A stretch of DNA of 64,000 nt, from contig CM042686.1 in the NCBI GenBank assembly GCA_023614405.1, positions 470,860,740 to 470,924,739 of the forward strand. The letters are read 5' to 3'. A program made the position numbers and the translations under genes. Under the pieces are notes generated by a model that had not been told where the DNA came from, ran no database searches, and saw only the letters and a list, made by a program, of their open reading frames with translations. The stretch is from Avena insularis (taxonomy: Eukaryota > Streptophyta > Magnoliopsida > Poales > Poaceae). This document shows positions 34,672 through 46,036 of this stretch, one piece after another (the stretch's first letter is position 1; the number at the start of each line of letters is the position of its first letter).

Positions 34672-36570
34672 TTTGCTGAATAAATTGGTTGGACCCCCTC
34701 TTTCATATATTGGTGTTCAAATAGTTTGGTTTGGTTTGGAAAAGAGTAGGAAAGCTCATGCTTGAGTGGTAAAGAGAGCTTGTTTTTGACTGTGGCCTAT
34801 GCTTTGTCATGCCACGCTTGATATTATTTTGGCTTTATGCTTAGTATTCTTTGTTGTAGCATGACTTGTTATAAACAATTGAGATTGCTTAATGTGCCTT
34901 GGATGAATCATGTGTTGTTTTAGCATATTAAATCATAGTATTGTGGTATTCTCCTTTGATGCTTTATTTGGGTTGACTTGGCGCATGCTCACACCATGTT
35001 ATGACTATCTCAAGTCACCAAATTTTTTATGATCCTTTAGTTTTCAACTTGTAGTATCACTTTATGTTTTGATCAATGATGTTTTGTCGCTCTGCATGAT
35101 TATGGCCATTATTGCTCTCTCGTTTGTTGCTCCCTTACTATTGCTAGCCTTCACTTACACTGAGTGTTTTACTCATGTTTCCAAATCCCTTAAACCAAAT
35201 ATTGCTAAAGTGTCCACCATACCTACCTATTGGCATCATTTGCTACTTCCGTGCATATTCAATATGCCTTGTTTTCTTCCGAATAAAATGTTTGCTTGTT
35301 ACAAGAAAGTTAGTAAAGCTCTCAGGAACTTGATGGCACACTTTATTTCCTGCACTTAATAAACCTAAACTATTGTGAACTCTCCATGGAAGTTATATGC
35401 TTGCAAATTATAGGCTGGGGATTAGCAGAACCGTGTTGTCACGGGGAACACTTTTAACACTTTTAAATATATACCCAGTTGATACCTTGCTCTTTTGTTT
35501 GCGGATGTCGTCGGTGTGAAATAAAAGGGGAGCTTGTAAGTCCATGGAGTTATGTATGTGTGTTAGAGAAACGCCTGGGCCGCCAGTCTAATCCATGCTG
35601 ACATGGTGGAAACCTGCAGCGTAACCATAATGATATCTATGAAGCATTCTTCTTATAAAAAAGAGAGAGATAGCTATTGAGAAAAAAAAAGAGATTTATG
35701 AAAAGAGGAAAGAGAGAAAAAAGCACCATTTTCCCATGGTAAATAAGAAGATTGCTGAGATACTCATTGTCTGCTTGCCTTGTCATTTTGATATGGGGAT
35801 TCTTCCGTATCATCAGGCAAGGGGTACCCCGTTGGTGGTTCTCAATGATACACACATACTTACGATGACAAGAACTTACCGGTAACTAAAGTTGAGTAGC
35901 ATGAGGAGCGGCCCTCGTACTCAAGGGACTTGGGATTCTCAGTCTATAGTCTGTCAAGCATATAACTCAGATTGGACCTCACTTTCACCTTAACCACATT
36001 AAAGATGCTTATGATAGGGCAATGAGAGCTCAAAGCTAATGAGTACCATACTTTCAGCATTTGGAAGCCTTTCAAACTTTTCAAAACCTGTTCATTTCCT
36101 TGTTGAGTCTCCACACATTCTATGAGCACTTTCTTGAGAGCATAGTGGCCATTCTTAGTTAGATGTGCATTGTCCCAAGACTTGTTGATTGGTGCATACC
36201 TTGATATTGCTTGTTTTAAACTATTTGTATCTAGTCACTCTTGTAAACTTTGAAGGTGTCCTATGCATTTATGTTTGCTACTCTATGAGGGACAAGCTGA
36301 ATGCCACTATGCTACGTTTTCTTTATGTGAAACAAACAAACGTCTTGCAAAGCATTGTTATTCATGAATCTTTTGTTTGTCCCTTTTCATGTTGCATCAT
36401 AGTTTCTTTGTCTTATTGCTAGAACTTTGTCTTTGATGTTATGATTGAAGTACTATGATCCCAGCTTTGAATGTTTTACAAATACTTTGATCAAGTCTTT
36501 GATGGTGCATGTCACCTAAAAAATTATTCTTTCTTTTTATCACTTACCTACTCGAGGACGAGCAGGAGTT

Positions 36571-36584
36571 AAGCTTGGGGATGT
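36571..36584 (+). promoter_or_regulatory. Polypurine tract of E/C2
   Basis: aagcttggggatgt lies directly before the LTR start 'tgatacattgc'. It marks 36585 as the 3' LTR start. Confidence 0.8.
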
Positions 36585-38216
36585 TGATACATTGCAAATG
36601 TATCTATAATTTTTGATGTTCCATGCTTGGTTTTATCCACTTTCTTGTATTTTGTTCCAACTTTGGAGTACTTTTCATATGATTTCTTGGACTGACCTAT
36701 TAACAAGAGCCACAGTGCCAGCTGCCTGTTTTCTACTGTTTTTGGTTCCAGGAAAGTCAGAAAATGTATATTCTCGGAATTGGACGGGACAAAAGCCAAA
36801 GTGCCTATTTTTCCGGAAGTCATCAGATGCCTGAATACGAGACGGAGAGGGGCTAGAGGCTAGCCACACCACCTGGCCGGGCGGCCAGGCTTGGCCCGCG
36901 CCAGGGGGTGGTGTGGTGGCCCCTGGCACCCCCTCGGCCTCCCCTTCCGACTATAAGATGCCCTCGGGACGAAAACCCTAAGTGCCCGATCAAAAATCCA
37001 TGAAAGAGTCTGTAGCCGCCGTCATCACCATCCCTAGATCGGGAGGGATCTGAAGCTCTTCCCGGCACCCTACCGGAGAGAGGAATTCACCCTAGAGGCC
37101 TTCTTCATCACCATGCAAGCCTCCGGTGTGATGCGTGAGTAGTTCATCCTTGGAATACGGATCCATGTAGTAGCTAGATGGCTGGTTCTCCTCCTTTGTG
37201 ATTTCATGTCTAGATATTGTGAGCTTCGTTCATGATCAAGATCATCTATTTGTAATTATGCATGTTGTGTTTGCGGGGATCCGATGGATATTGAGATGCT
37301 ATTTCAGATTGATTATTGATTATATCATGTGTTTGTTATTTGTGATCTTGCATGCTATCCGTTGTTAGTAGCTATGTTGGCCAAGTAGATGCTAGCAACT
37401 CCAAGAGTTAGTATTTATGCTCGATAGTGGGTTCATGCCTCGGTAACTGGGAAGTGATGAAATCTCTAAGGTACTAGATGTGCCGTTGCTACTAGGGAAA
37501 AAACAACAATCCTTTGTTCATAGAACAATCGTATTGTTTACTTTACACACAGTTCGTAAAGCAATAATCTGTTGCTTGTAACTTAATAGTGGAGGGGGTT
37601 CGGATGATAACCTGAAGGTGGATTATTAGTCATAGATGCAGTTGGATGGCGGTCTATGTATAATGTTGTAATGCCCAATCAAGTTCCAAAGGAGTCAAGA
37701 TGATTAGTATATGCATGTATTGCTTTCTCGATGTTTGTCAATTGCCCCGCTGTAATTTGTTCACGCAGCATGTTATCTATCTTAAGGAGAGCCACCTCTA
37801 GTGAACTATGGATCCCGGTCCTTTTCTTTGCATACAATCTACAAACTGTTTACTTCTTTGTGTTTACTTTCTGCAAACTATTACTTCTTTCCATTCGAGA
37901 TGTTTAATCCTTTGTTTTCCGCAAAACACGGTGAGATTGATAACCTCATGGCAAGTTGGGGAAAAAGTTATGTGGTTGTGTTGTGCAGGTCTCCATGTTG
38001 CTACTAGCACTGGTAGTGCGCCCTGCCAAGGCTCAGCTAGCAACACCTTTGGGGTGTTTCCTTGCTCCTACTGGTTCGACTAAACCTCGGTTTCATACTG
38101 AGGGAAACTTGCTGTTGTGCTCATCATACCTTCCTCTTGGGGTTCCCAACGAGCTCTACATCAACATCGCTCCAGCATTTTTTTGGCGCCATACACAGAG
38201 CCATCAACCCGCGGCT
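36585..38216 (+). repeat. C2: 3' LTR of the composite
   Basis: This 1632-bp LTR runs 'tgatacattgcaaat' to 'cacagagccatca'. It matches C1 and the C3 LTR along its length, unlike the 5' LTR of this composite. Open frames here read GC-rich LTR. D integrase sequence follows directly. Confidence 0.85.
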
Positions 38217-38830
38217 TGTTCGAGTGGCCGTAGGAGTCGCTTCTTGATGCCGCCGCAGACGAGCCCATTCGCCTTTTCAACCTAACCGTTGGTCTGTGGA
38301 TGCGCTACTGAGGTGTAGCCGATGTTGATTCCCAGATTCTCGCAGAATTCTTGGAACTCCTTGGATGTGAAGTTCGTCCCATTGACTGTGATGATGCTAT
38401 GTGGCACTCGGAAGAGGTAGACGATGGTTTCAAAGAACTTGACTGCGCTGTGCCCTGATTGATTGGTCACTGGCATGGCCTCTATCCACTTGGTGAACTT
38501 GTCGACTGTGGCCAGGAGGTAGACGTAGCGTCCTCGTGAGGACTTGGGGAGCTTGCCGACCATGTCGAGTCCCTATTGCACGAAGGGCCAGGCCAATGGA
38601 ATTGGACGGATCTCTGCGCTAGGCGTGTGCGGCTTGTCTGCGAATCGCTGGCACGTGTTGCATTTCTGGACGATGTCCTTGGCGTCGCGCATGGCCGTGG
38701 GCCAGTAGAACCCAGCTCGTAGAGCTTTGGCCACGAGGGCGCGACTGCCAGCGTGGTGTCTGCAGGTTCCCTCATGGATGTCGAGGAGAACATCTCTTCC
38801 ATTGGCCGTGGAGACGCATCGTTGGAGTAT
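38217..38830 (-). pseudogene. D integrase, truncated
   Basis: The zinc region (CGDPRH/HHAGSR-type reading in a shifted frame, 38482-38907) precedes the core (38282-38563). The first acid is present (DMVGKLPKS). The second is changed, IITVNGTNF instead of a TDNG form. A TAG follows PQTNG, before the catalytic Glu. The gene then ends at the C2 LTR. It is inactive. Confidence 0.8.
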
Positions 38831-39480
38831 TCATGTGATGATGCGCTTGTATAGTTCGCCGTTGATAACAACGAATGCCTTGGATCGCCGCACGATGTGC
38901 CGTGCATCGGTCGGATTGTCCGGTAGCCTTTTGCTGAGGAGGTACGTGATGTACGGCTGAGTCCAGGATGACTCGATCATCATGAAGCTCATTGGTCCTT
39001 CGAGTCCTGTATCTAGCTCCAGGTCGTCGAGTGCCATTGGCTCATTGGGTGGCGCAGCCCCCGAGTCCATTACTGCGCTTGTTTTCTTCTCTGCTGCCTT
39101 TGGCTTCATGGAGCGTTCGCAGATGCGCTCGAGAAATACCCTAGGTGGTATGGGGGTGCAGGTAGAGCCTATGTTGGCGAGTGCATCCGCCTCTTCATTG
39201 CTTTCGCGACCTACGTGTCGCAGCTCGCAGCCGTCGAAGTCCCCTTCGAGTGTGTCGTAGAGGTCACGGTAGGCGATCATGTTGTCGCTCAGTGCGTCGC
39301 ACTCATGCATTGCTTGGTTGACGACCAGCTTGGAGTCGCTGTATATAATGAGCCTCTTGGCGCCACAGGCTTTTGCCATCCTCATCCCGTGTAGCAGGGC
39401 CTCGTATTCAGCTTCATTGTTGGAGGCGGTGAACTGCATTCATAGGATATATTTCAGCTTGTCCCCCTAGGGCGATGTCA
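38831..39480 (-). pseudogene. D second (archaeal-like) RNase H
   Basis: [33 protein letters not shown] and [18 protein letters not shown] are the motifs of the extra RNase H found in Tat-lineage elements. The frame 38831-39439 is open for 202 codons and runs into the linker to integrase (YKRIIT at the end). An upstream stop near 39440 separates it from RT. Confidence 0.85.
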
Positions 39481-40930
39481 GTATGACACCTGCACCAGCT
39501 CCGTCCTTCCGCTTGGATCCGTCGAAGTGCATTGTCCAGAGGTAGGACATATCTGGTTTTTGGGGAGCTGGTTCTCCATCCAGTGCACGAGGAAGTCAGG
39601 AAGAACTTATGACTTGATTGCGTCGCGCTTTTCATATGCAATGTCTCGTGGAGACAATTCGATTCCCCAAAGCACGACTCGCCCCGTGGCGTCGAGGTTA
39701 TTGTGGATATGCCCCAGCGGGGCATCGTTGACCACGACGATTGGGTGTTGCTGGAAGTAGTGGCGTAGTCGCCGGGCAGTCATGAAGACGCCGTACGCTA
39801 GCTTCTGGTAGTGCGGGTACCGCTGTTTTGTTGGCGTGAGGACCTCGCTGAGGTAGTAGACTGGGCGGTGTACCCCGTGGACCTTGTTTTCCTTGGCTCG
39901 TTCGACCACGAGCACTATGCTGACCACCTGGTTGGTGGCGGAGATATATAGAAACAGCGGTTCCCTTTCTTGTGGGGTCACCAGTACTGGCGAAGTGGAT
40001 AGCAGGCGCTTGAGGTCTTCGAATGCTTCCTGCGCCTCGTTGGTCCACTCGAACTTGTCAGCTTTACGGAGGAGTTGGTAGAAAGGTAGTGCCTTTTCAC
40101 CCATCCGACTGATGAATCGACTGAGGGCCGCGATTCGCCTAGCCAGCTGCTGGACGCCCCTTATGTTTTTCAGCTTCTCCATGGCCAGTATGGCTTTTAT
40201 TTTCTTCGGGTTTGCCTCGATTCCTCTCGCAGAGATGAGATACCCGAGTAGTTGCCCAGATGGTATGCCAAAGGCGCATTTGTCCGGGTTGAACTTGATC
40301 CGGTAGCGGTCGAGGTTGGCGAGGGTTTCGCGTAAATCGTCGATTAGGGAGGCTTCCTCCTTGGTCTTGATTACTATGTCGTTAACATAGACTTGAATGT
40401 TGCGACCAAGTTGATCCTTGAGGCAAGCCTGCATGCACCGCTGGTAGGTGGCTCCTGCGTTCTTTAGCCCGAAGGGCATTGTGTTGTAGCAAAACACACC
40501 AAAGGGCGTTGTAAACGCTGTTTTTTCTTGATCTTCCTCCTTCATTCGAATCTGGTTATAGCCTAAGTAGGCATCGAGGAAGCAGAGGCGCTCGCATCCC
40601 GCGGTGGAGTCGATGATCTGGTCGATTCGTGGTAACGGAAGTGATCCTTTGGGCAGTGCTTATTCAAAGAGGTGAAGTCCACGCACATCCGCAGGATATC
40701 CGTGTCCTTTTTTGGTACCAGCACCGTGTTGGCGAGCCAAGTGCTTTCCTTGATCTCGCATATAAATTTGGCGTCAAGGAGTCTGTTGATCTCCATTCCG
40801 ACTACCTTTGCCCTTGGTTTGGACAATCACCGAATTGTTTGTTTGACTGGCCTTGCGTCTGGGTTGACGTTGAGTGCGTGCTCGGCGAATTCCCTAGGAA
40901 CTCCTGGCATGTCCGCTGGACACCAGGCGA
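39481..40930 (-). pseudogene. D reverse transcriptase and RNase H
   Basis: RT motifs are MCVDF-type LRMCVDFTSLNKHCPKD (40563-40826), then EKTAFTTPFGVFCYNTMPFG and KNAGATYQRCM (39607-40545). The catalytic box reads VYVNDIV: the first Asp of YVDD is Asn. A one-base deletion near 40645 shifts the frame between LNKHCPKDH and the next motif. RNase H follows (LSTSPVLVTPQEREPLFLYI, YYLSEVLTPTKQRYPHYQKL). D3 carries the unmutated box, so this copy is dead by mutation. Confidence 0.85.
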
Positions 40931-40973
40931 AAATTTCCCAGGGCTCACGGAGGAATTCGATGAGCGCGAGTTC

Positions 40974-42919
40974 CTATGCGGGACTCAAGTTGTTGGCGAT
41001 GAGGGCCGTCTTGGCGGGATCCGATGGGTGGACCTGCACTTTCTTTGTGTGCACCGATGAGTCGAAATATAGGTCGGGCGAACTTGGCGGGCTTAGGGGA
41101 GGCAGGTTGTTGTCTGTCGACTCCTTTAGTCTCGCGAGTTCTTCCTGCATGCCGAAGGACTGGGAAATTCTGTTGAATTCCCTGTCGCAACTGTCGGATC
41201 TCTCGAAGCTCCCATTGACTGTGATGACGCCATTGGGACCTGGCATTTTCGTCTGCAGGTAGGCGTAGTGTGGCACTGCCATGAACCTAGCGAACACGAC
41301 ACGTTCGAGGATGAAGTGGTACTGTGAGGGCCAGTTGATGCGCTCGCGCCGAAAGTTTTTCGGCGTGCCGAAGATGACGTCTAGGTTGATTTTGCCCAGG
41401 GGATACACGCCTTTTCCTAGGACGATGCCGTGGAATGTTGTGTCCGAGGCTTCTAAGCAAGTCAGAGGGATCCTCATTGCTCGCAAGGTACTCGTGAATA
41501 TAAGGTTGATGCCTCTTCCGCCGTCCATGAAGACGCGGCTCATGTCGAAACCTCCGATTTGCGCCTCGAGTACGAGGGGACAATGGCCTGGACAAGGTAC
41601 TTGAGGCGGATGATCGCGTTTGTCAAAGGTGATGCAGGACTCGCTTCCGCTGAGGTACTCAGTGGTAGATGGTGGCGAGTTTGTGGCCAAGTTGACTTGG
41701 CGAGTGATGGCCTTCTGCACCCTAGTCGAGGGGCGTCCCTTTTGGATCATCATGGTACCCATGGCCCGTGGGTATGGCTCGCCTCCCTGGTGCTGGTCCG
41801 GCGCAGCTGCGTTTGGGGGTATTCCAGGTGGTGGTGGCGGAGCGCCATGTGCCACGGCGCCTGGAGTGGCTCCATAGCCTCTTTCGACTATGTTGCGATT
41901 CATCCGAACTAATCCCTCATGTAGTTTGAGGAACTCACGGCAGTCCTTGAGGAGGTGGCTGGACTTCTTCTTTCCATCATGCTTGTTGATGTAAAAGTGC
42001 ACCGTACATGGCCCGGACAGTTTGTCTTCAATGGACGTCGCGGGTGCCTCATCACGATTGCGGCGTTGCCACACTTGCGTGGTTTTCCCAGAGTCGCGGT
42101 ATCCACCGCTGCGGTATCCGCTGTTGCGGTTATCGTCGCGTTTGTCGGCGTAGCCAGCTGTGACCATGTTGACATCGTCGCGATCATCGTAGATGCGCAT
42201 GCGGAGTTTGCCTCGGCAGTCGCGTCTGCGCTCGAGTTCTACCTCCTCGTTAGAGTGAACGCGATTTTTCACCGAATCTTCTCCATCTGCCCAACGATTC
42301 GCGATTTCCATCAGGTGGTCGATGGTTTTGGGCTTTGAGCGGCCCAGCTCCTCCCTGAGCTCTATGCGGCGGATGCCGCCGTTGAATGCGATGTTCTCTG
42401 CGGAGTTCTTGATGATGGACCACCTTTGGATGTAGGAGCGTAGAGATTCGCCTGATCTTTGCTGGTAGCATCTCAGCTCTTCGATTGATGCGGGTCGCTT
42501 GTATGTGCCCTTGAAGTTGCGCACGAAGCTGTAAACCAGCTCATCCCAACTGCGAATGGATCCGTGTGGGAGGTTGTTGAGCCATTCTCGGGCGGCGCCT
42601 TGCAGCTATAGCTGTAAGCATTGCATGGCCGTGCTTCGACTGTCGCCGTGGAGCCTGATGGAGGAGATGTGGTCCTCTAGCCAGATCTTCGGGTCTTGTA
42701 GGCCGTCAAACTTCAGGTTCTCCGACGGGAGTTTAAACCCTTTGGGCATTCGCTTTTGCCTGATGGCCCTGCTGAAGCATCTGGCGCCACAGAGCTCCAC
42801 ATCTTCTTCTTCCGAGTCAGTCGACCAAGCACGTCGCGCCCTTGATTTATCGATCTTGCACTGCGTGAGGTCATCGCGCGCATCGTAGTCGTGGTCGTGT
42901 CGCCGTGAGCGGCGGCGTC
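40974..42919 (-). pseudogene. D gag-protease, main part
   Basis: A 516-codon frame (42524-40974) holds the gag core (MRNFKGTYKRPASIEEL, SGESLRSYIQRWSIIKNSA), a charged linker, a knuckle-like CTVHFYINKHDGKKKSSHLL, a proline-rich stretch, and a protease-like region (VFMDGGRGINLIFTSTLRAM, TTFHGIVLGKGVYPLG). Upstream gag (42919-42525) is broken. The region before that is separated by F and continues at 47822. It forms virus-like particles in intact relatives. Confidence 0.8.
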
Positions 42920-43065
42920 TATTAGAGTTTGTTTTTTATTGGAGTAGGACTCTAGCCTAAGTCGGTTTAGGGCCCAACCCTAGGCTGGCCGACTCTCCCT
43001 CTCTTCTATATAAACGTTGTAATATTGTCTAAATCAATACAAGTTATTTCTCTCCCAAACTATCA
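42920..43065 (+). repeat. F 5' LTR
   Basis: It runs 'tattagagtttg' to 'cccaaactatca'. TATA box 'tatataaa' is at 43007-43014. The start is TA, not TG. Confidence 0.92.
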
Positions 43066-43079
43066 TGGTATCAGACGCC
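43066..43079 (+). promoter_or_regulatory. F primer-binding site (initiator tRNA-Met)
   Basis: tggtatcagacgcc follows the LTR directly. The first ten bases match the initiator tRNA-Met PBS used by most plant Copia elements. Confidence 0.9.
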
Positions 43080-43099
43080 TAGGTTTTTCCGCACCTAGA

Positions 43100-44380
43100 T
43101 GGCTCCGCCTACTCCACCGCCGCCACCGAAAGGTCCTCTCTGGACCGCGCGGAAGCTCGCGCCGCCGGCGTGAAACCCTCCTCCTCCACCTCCTGTATCT
43201 CCACCTCTACCCCTATTACCCAACAAAATCCTATCCAAATAGCCCCAATTTCTTTAGCCGATACAATCTCCGACGTCTCTCCATTCATACCTATTACCCT
43301 AGATCTTGCACTACACAACTACTACCATTGGTGCCACTTATTTCATGTTCATCTCGGCCGATGTGGTCTTCGTGATCATGTCGATCCGAACTCGGTGCCT
43401 CGTCCTGCCGATCCTCGCTGGGTCCAAGATGATCTAGCAATTATACAATGGATCTACACCCGCATATCCACCGAGCTTTTCAATGTCATCTCCAACAACG
43501 ACGCCACCACCGCGCATCTATGGGCCTCTCTTCAATAGCTTTTCCAGGATAATAGCGACGCCCGCATCAATGCCCTAGATACCGAGCTCCGTACCATGTC
43601 TCAAGGAGACGCCTCTGTCATCGTTCTATGCCAGAAGATCAAGGCTATCGGCGACGAATTACATGAGCTCGACGACCCTGTTGAAGATCGCACACTCATC
43701 AATGCTCTCCTCGTCAGCCTCGGCGAGCAATTTGATAAGCAGGTGGCCTTTATTTTGATGATGCGCCCGCGTCCCACTTTCACTGAAGTCCGATCTCTCC
43801 TCCAACTGGAGGCCACGATGCAAGCTCGCAAAGCATCGCGCCCCACTCAAGCTCAGCTATTCTACACAGCGGCTCAGCCTCCCCCTCCGGCCCCCTCCGT
43901 CGGTCCTCCCCACGCTTCCCCACAGCCCCCACCTGGATGGCGTCCAAGTCCAAATTATCGCGAGAAGAATCCCACGTACAGACCGCCTCAACCTCGACCA
44001 CCTGCTCCTGCTTCACCTATGGCGCCCCGACAACACCACCATCGGCTCCGACATGGCGACCTCCGCACGACCCATGGACTGGACTTGTTCAGGTGTGGTC
44101 CATGCCTTGGTCCGCTCCGTCTCCCTATAGGGCCCCTCCCGCCTACACCGGAACCTGGAGTCCCGGGCTCTATCCTGCAATCGGTTCCCCCGGGCTCCTT
44201 GGACGACAGCCTCAGCAAGTCTACACCGCGCAGGCGCCACCCCCTCCCTACATGGTCTAGATGGCGCCACCTCAATACGTGGCATCGTTAACGTCGCTAC
44301 CCTACATGTACAATGCTACTCCAGCTCCTCAGTACATGCCTGCGTCTCCCGCTCCGTCAACCGCTCCACCAAGCTAGGAC
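43100..44380 (+). pseudogene. F gag
   Basis: An ATG at 43100 is followed by a frame break; the main frame then runs from 43170. It has the Copia gag core (LHNYYHWCHLFHVHLGRCGL, WIYTRISTELFNVI, AHLWASL) with a TAG at 43536-43538, then ALLVSLGEQFDKQVAFI and a proline-rich tail. A shift near 44020 moves the tail to another frame (HDPWTGLVQVW, PYRAPPAYTGTW), which has further TAGs. No zinc knuckle is visible. Confidence 0.8.
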
Positions 44381-46036
44381 CAAGCCGCCTTCATCGCTGC
44401 CATGAACAATTTTACACTCAACAATTACGAAGGTATGGATTGGATTTTTGATTCTGGTGCTTCCTCGCATATGTCTTCAAATATGGATTTTCTGTCAGCT
44501 TGTTCTTCCTCTCCTTTTTCTTCTATCACCATTGGCGATGGATCTTCTATCCCCATCTCTTGCACCGGCCAATCTTACATCATTAATCCAAACACCAATT
44601 TTATTCTATGAAATATCCTAGTTGCTCCCTCATTAATTAAAAGTCTAATATTTGTTCGACAATTTACTATTGATAATAATGTTTCCATAGAATTTGATCC
44701 CTTTGGTTTGTCTGTGAAGGATCTGAAAACGGCGGCGGTCCTTCCTCGTTACAATAGTTCGGGCGATCTCTATCCCCTCCATGGCGCACCCACCTCCACA
44801 CCTCAAGCCATGATTTCCTCCGTCACCCTTTGGCACCGTCGTCTTGGTCGCCCCAATAAACATACCATGTCATCCCTGCTTCAAGAGTTTCGCATATCTA
44901 GTGATAGTTCTTCACATGATTCCTCAGTTTGTAATGCCTGTCAATGCGGCAAACATATTAGATTACCTTTCGACACTTCTTCAACCTATAGTTCTTTTCC
45001 GTTTGAATTGTTACATTATGATCTATGGACCTCTCCAATACCAAGTGTTTCTGGTTTCAAATATTATCTCATTATTTTGGATGATTATTCTTATTATGTT
45101 TGGACCTTTCCTCTTCGTGCTAAATCAGATGTTCATCAACTTTTTCTTAATTTTCTACAATATGTTCTAACACACTTTGGCCTCCCTATTTTTTTCATCC
45201 AATGTGACAACGGAAAAGAATTTGATAACAACCAAAACAGAACTTTCTTTCTCTCCCAAGGCATCCTATTTCGTTTTTCGTGTCCTTACACTTCTCCTCA
45301 AAACGGCAAGGCTGAACGCTCTCTTCGTTCTATCAACGACATCTTACGCACTCTCCTCATTCAAGCATCTCTTCCACCGCGTTTTTGGGCTGAGGCTCTC
45401 TGGACCACCACCTATCTTCTAAATATACGACCAACCAAAACATGTCCTCTTTATTCCCCCTTTCAATCCATTTTTCTATCTCACCCCGATTATTCTGATT
45501 TACGTGTTTTTGGCTGCCTTTGCTTTCCTAACACTTCATCTACTGCTGCCAATAAACTCGCTCCAAGATCATTGCCATGTATATATTTAGGTCCATCCGA
45601 TGATCACAAAGGATCACGATGTTTTGATCCCTCCCCCGGTCGTGTTCTTATATCTTGTCACGTCACTTTTGATGAAAATACTTTTCCCTTTATGACCATT
45701 CAGTCACCGACGGTCCCTACCCCTCTATCCACATCTACTGCCCCTATGTCGCGTCATGTTTTTGTTCCCGTCGATCCCCACGGGCAGCCAAAACCCGAAA
45801 ACCTGCCACGGCCAACACCCCAAAACCACGCATGGCAATTGAATCTGCCCCCACCCCCCGACCGCGGCCGCCGCCCCTCCTGCCGCGTCTCCTTCTCTGC
45901 CAAGGCAGAAGTCTCCCATAGCACATCATCCAACTCCGTGTCTCCCGCCTCAAACACACCCCCTACTCAATCATCTCCTTCCCCAACTACTCACATTCCT
46001 TCTCATGTCGTTCCAATACCCATTCTCTACAAATGA
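44381..46036 (+). pseudogene. F protease and integrase
   Basis: Protease has WIFDSGASSHM (catalytic DSG) near 44440. A TGA at 44609-44611 interrupts the link to the pre-integrase segment (LWHRRLGRPNKHTMSSLLQ, CQCGKHIRLPF). The integrase core has acids in LHYDLWTSP, IQCDNGKEF and NGKAERSLRSIND. A proline/serine-rich stretch ends the frame at 46036. The DDE residues are intact; the reading frame is not. Confidence 0.85.

Larger units (their letters stand above)
33685..36570 (+). other. E 3' non-coding region
   Basis: This 2.9-kb region lies between the protease stop and the PPT. The first part matches C3 (50920-49524, minus) and the last part matches the 3' spacer of A. A small frame at 34414-34671 (MEGISNEMKDGLKL start, hydrophobic end) has a longer counterpart in C3 and may be a relic ORF. 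A purine-rich tract is at 35650-35720. I see no other gene. Confidence 0.65.
29489..38216 (+). mobile_element. E/C2: composite non-autonomous Athila-type element
   Basis: Order: LTR (29489-30919), tRNA-Asp PBS, gag-protease, 2.9-kb non-coding region, PPT, LTR (36585-38216). No RT or integrase is present. The two LTRs share only their first ~500 bp; the rest differs, so they do not derive from one reverse-transcription event. The flanks (atagg left, acccg right) do not match. It probably formed by recombination between two elements. Confidence 0.75.

Noticed and set aside
43850..44290. Proline-rich ORFs as a possible host extensin-like gene
   Set aside because: They lie between Copia gag core and protease, bounded by F LTRs; this is the gag tail in shifted frames.
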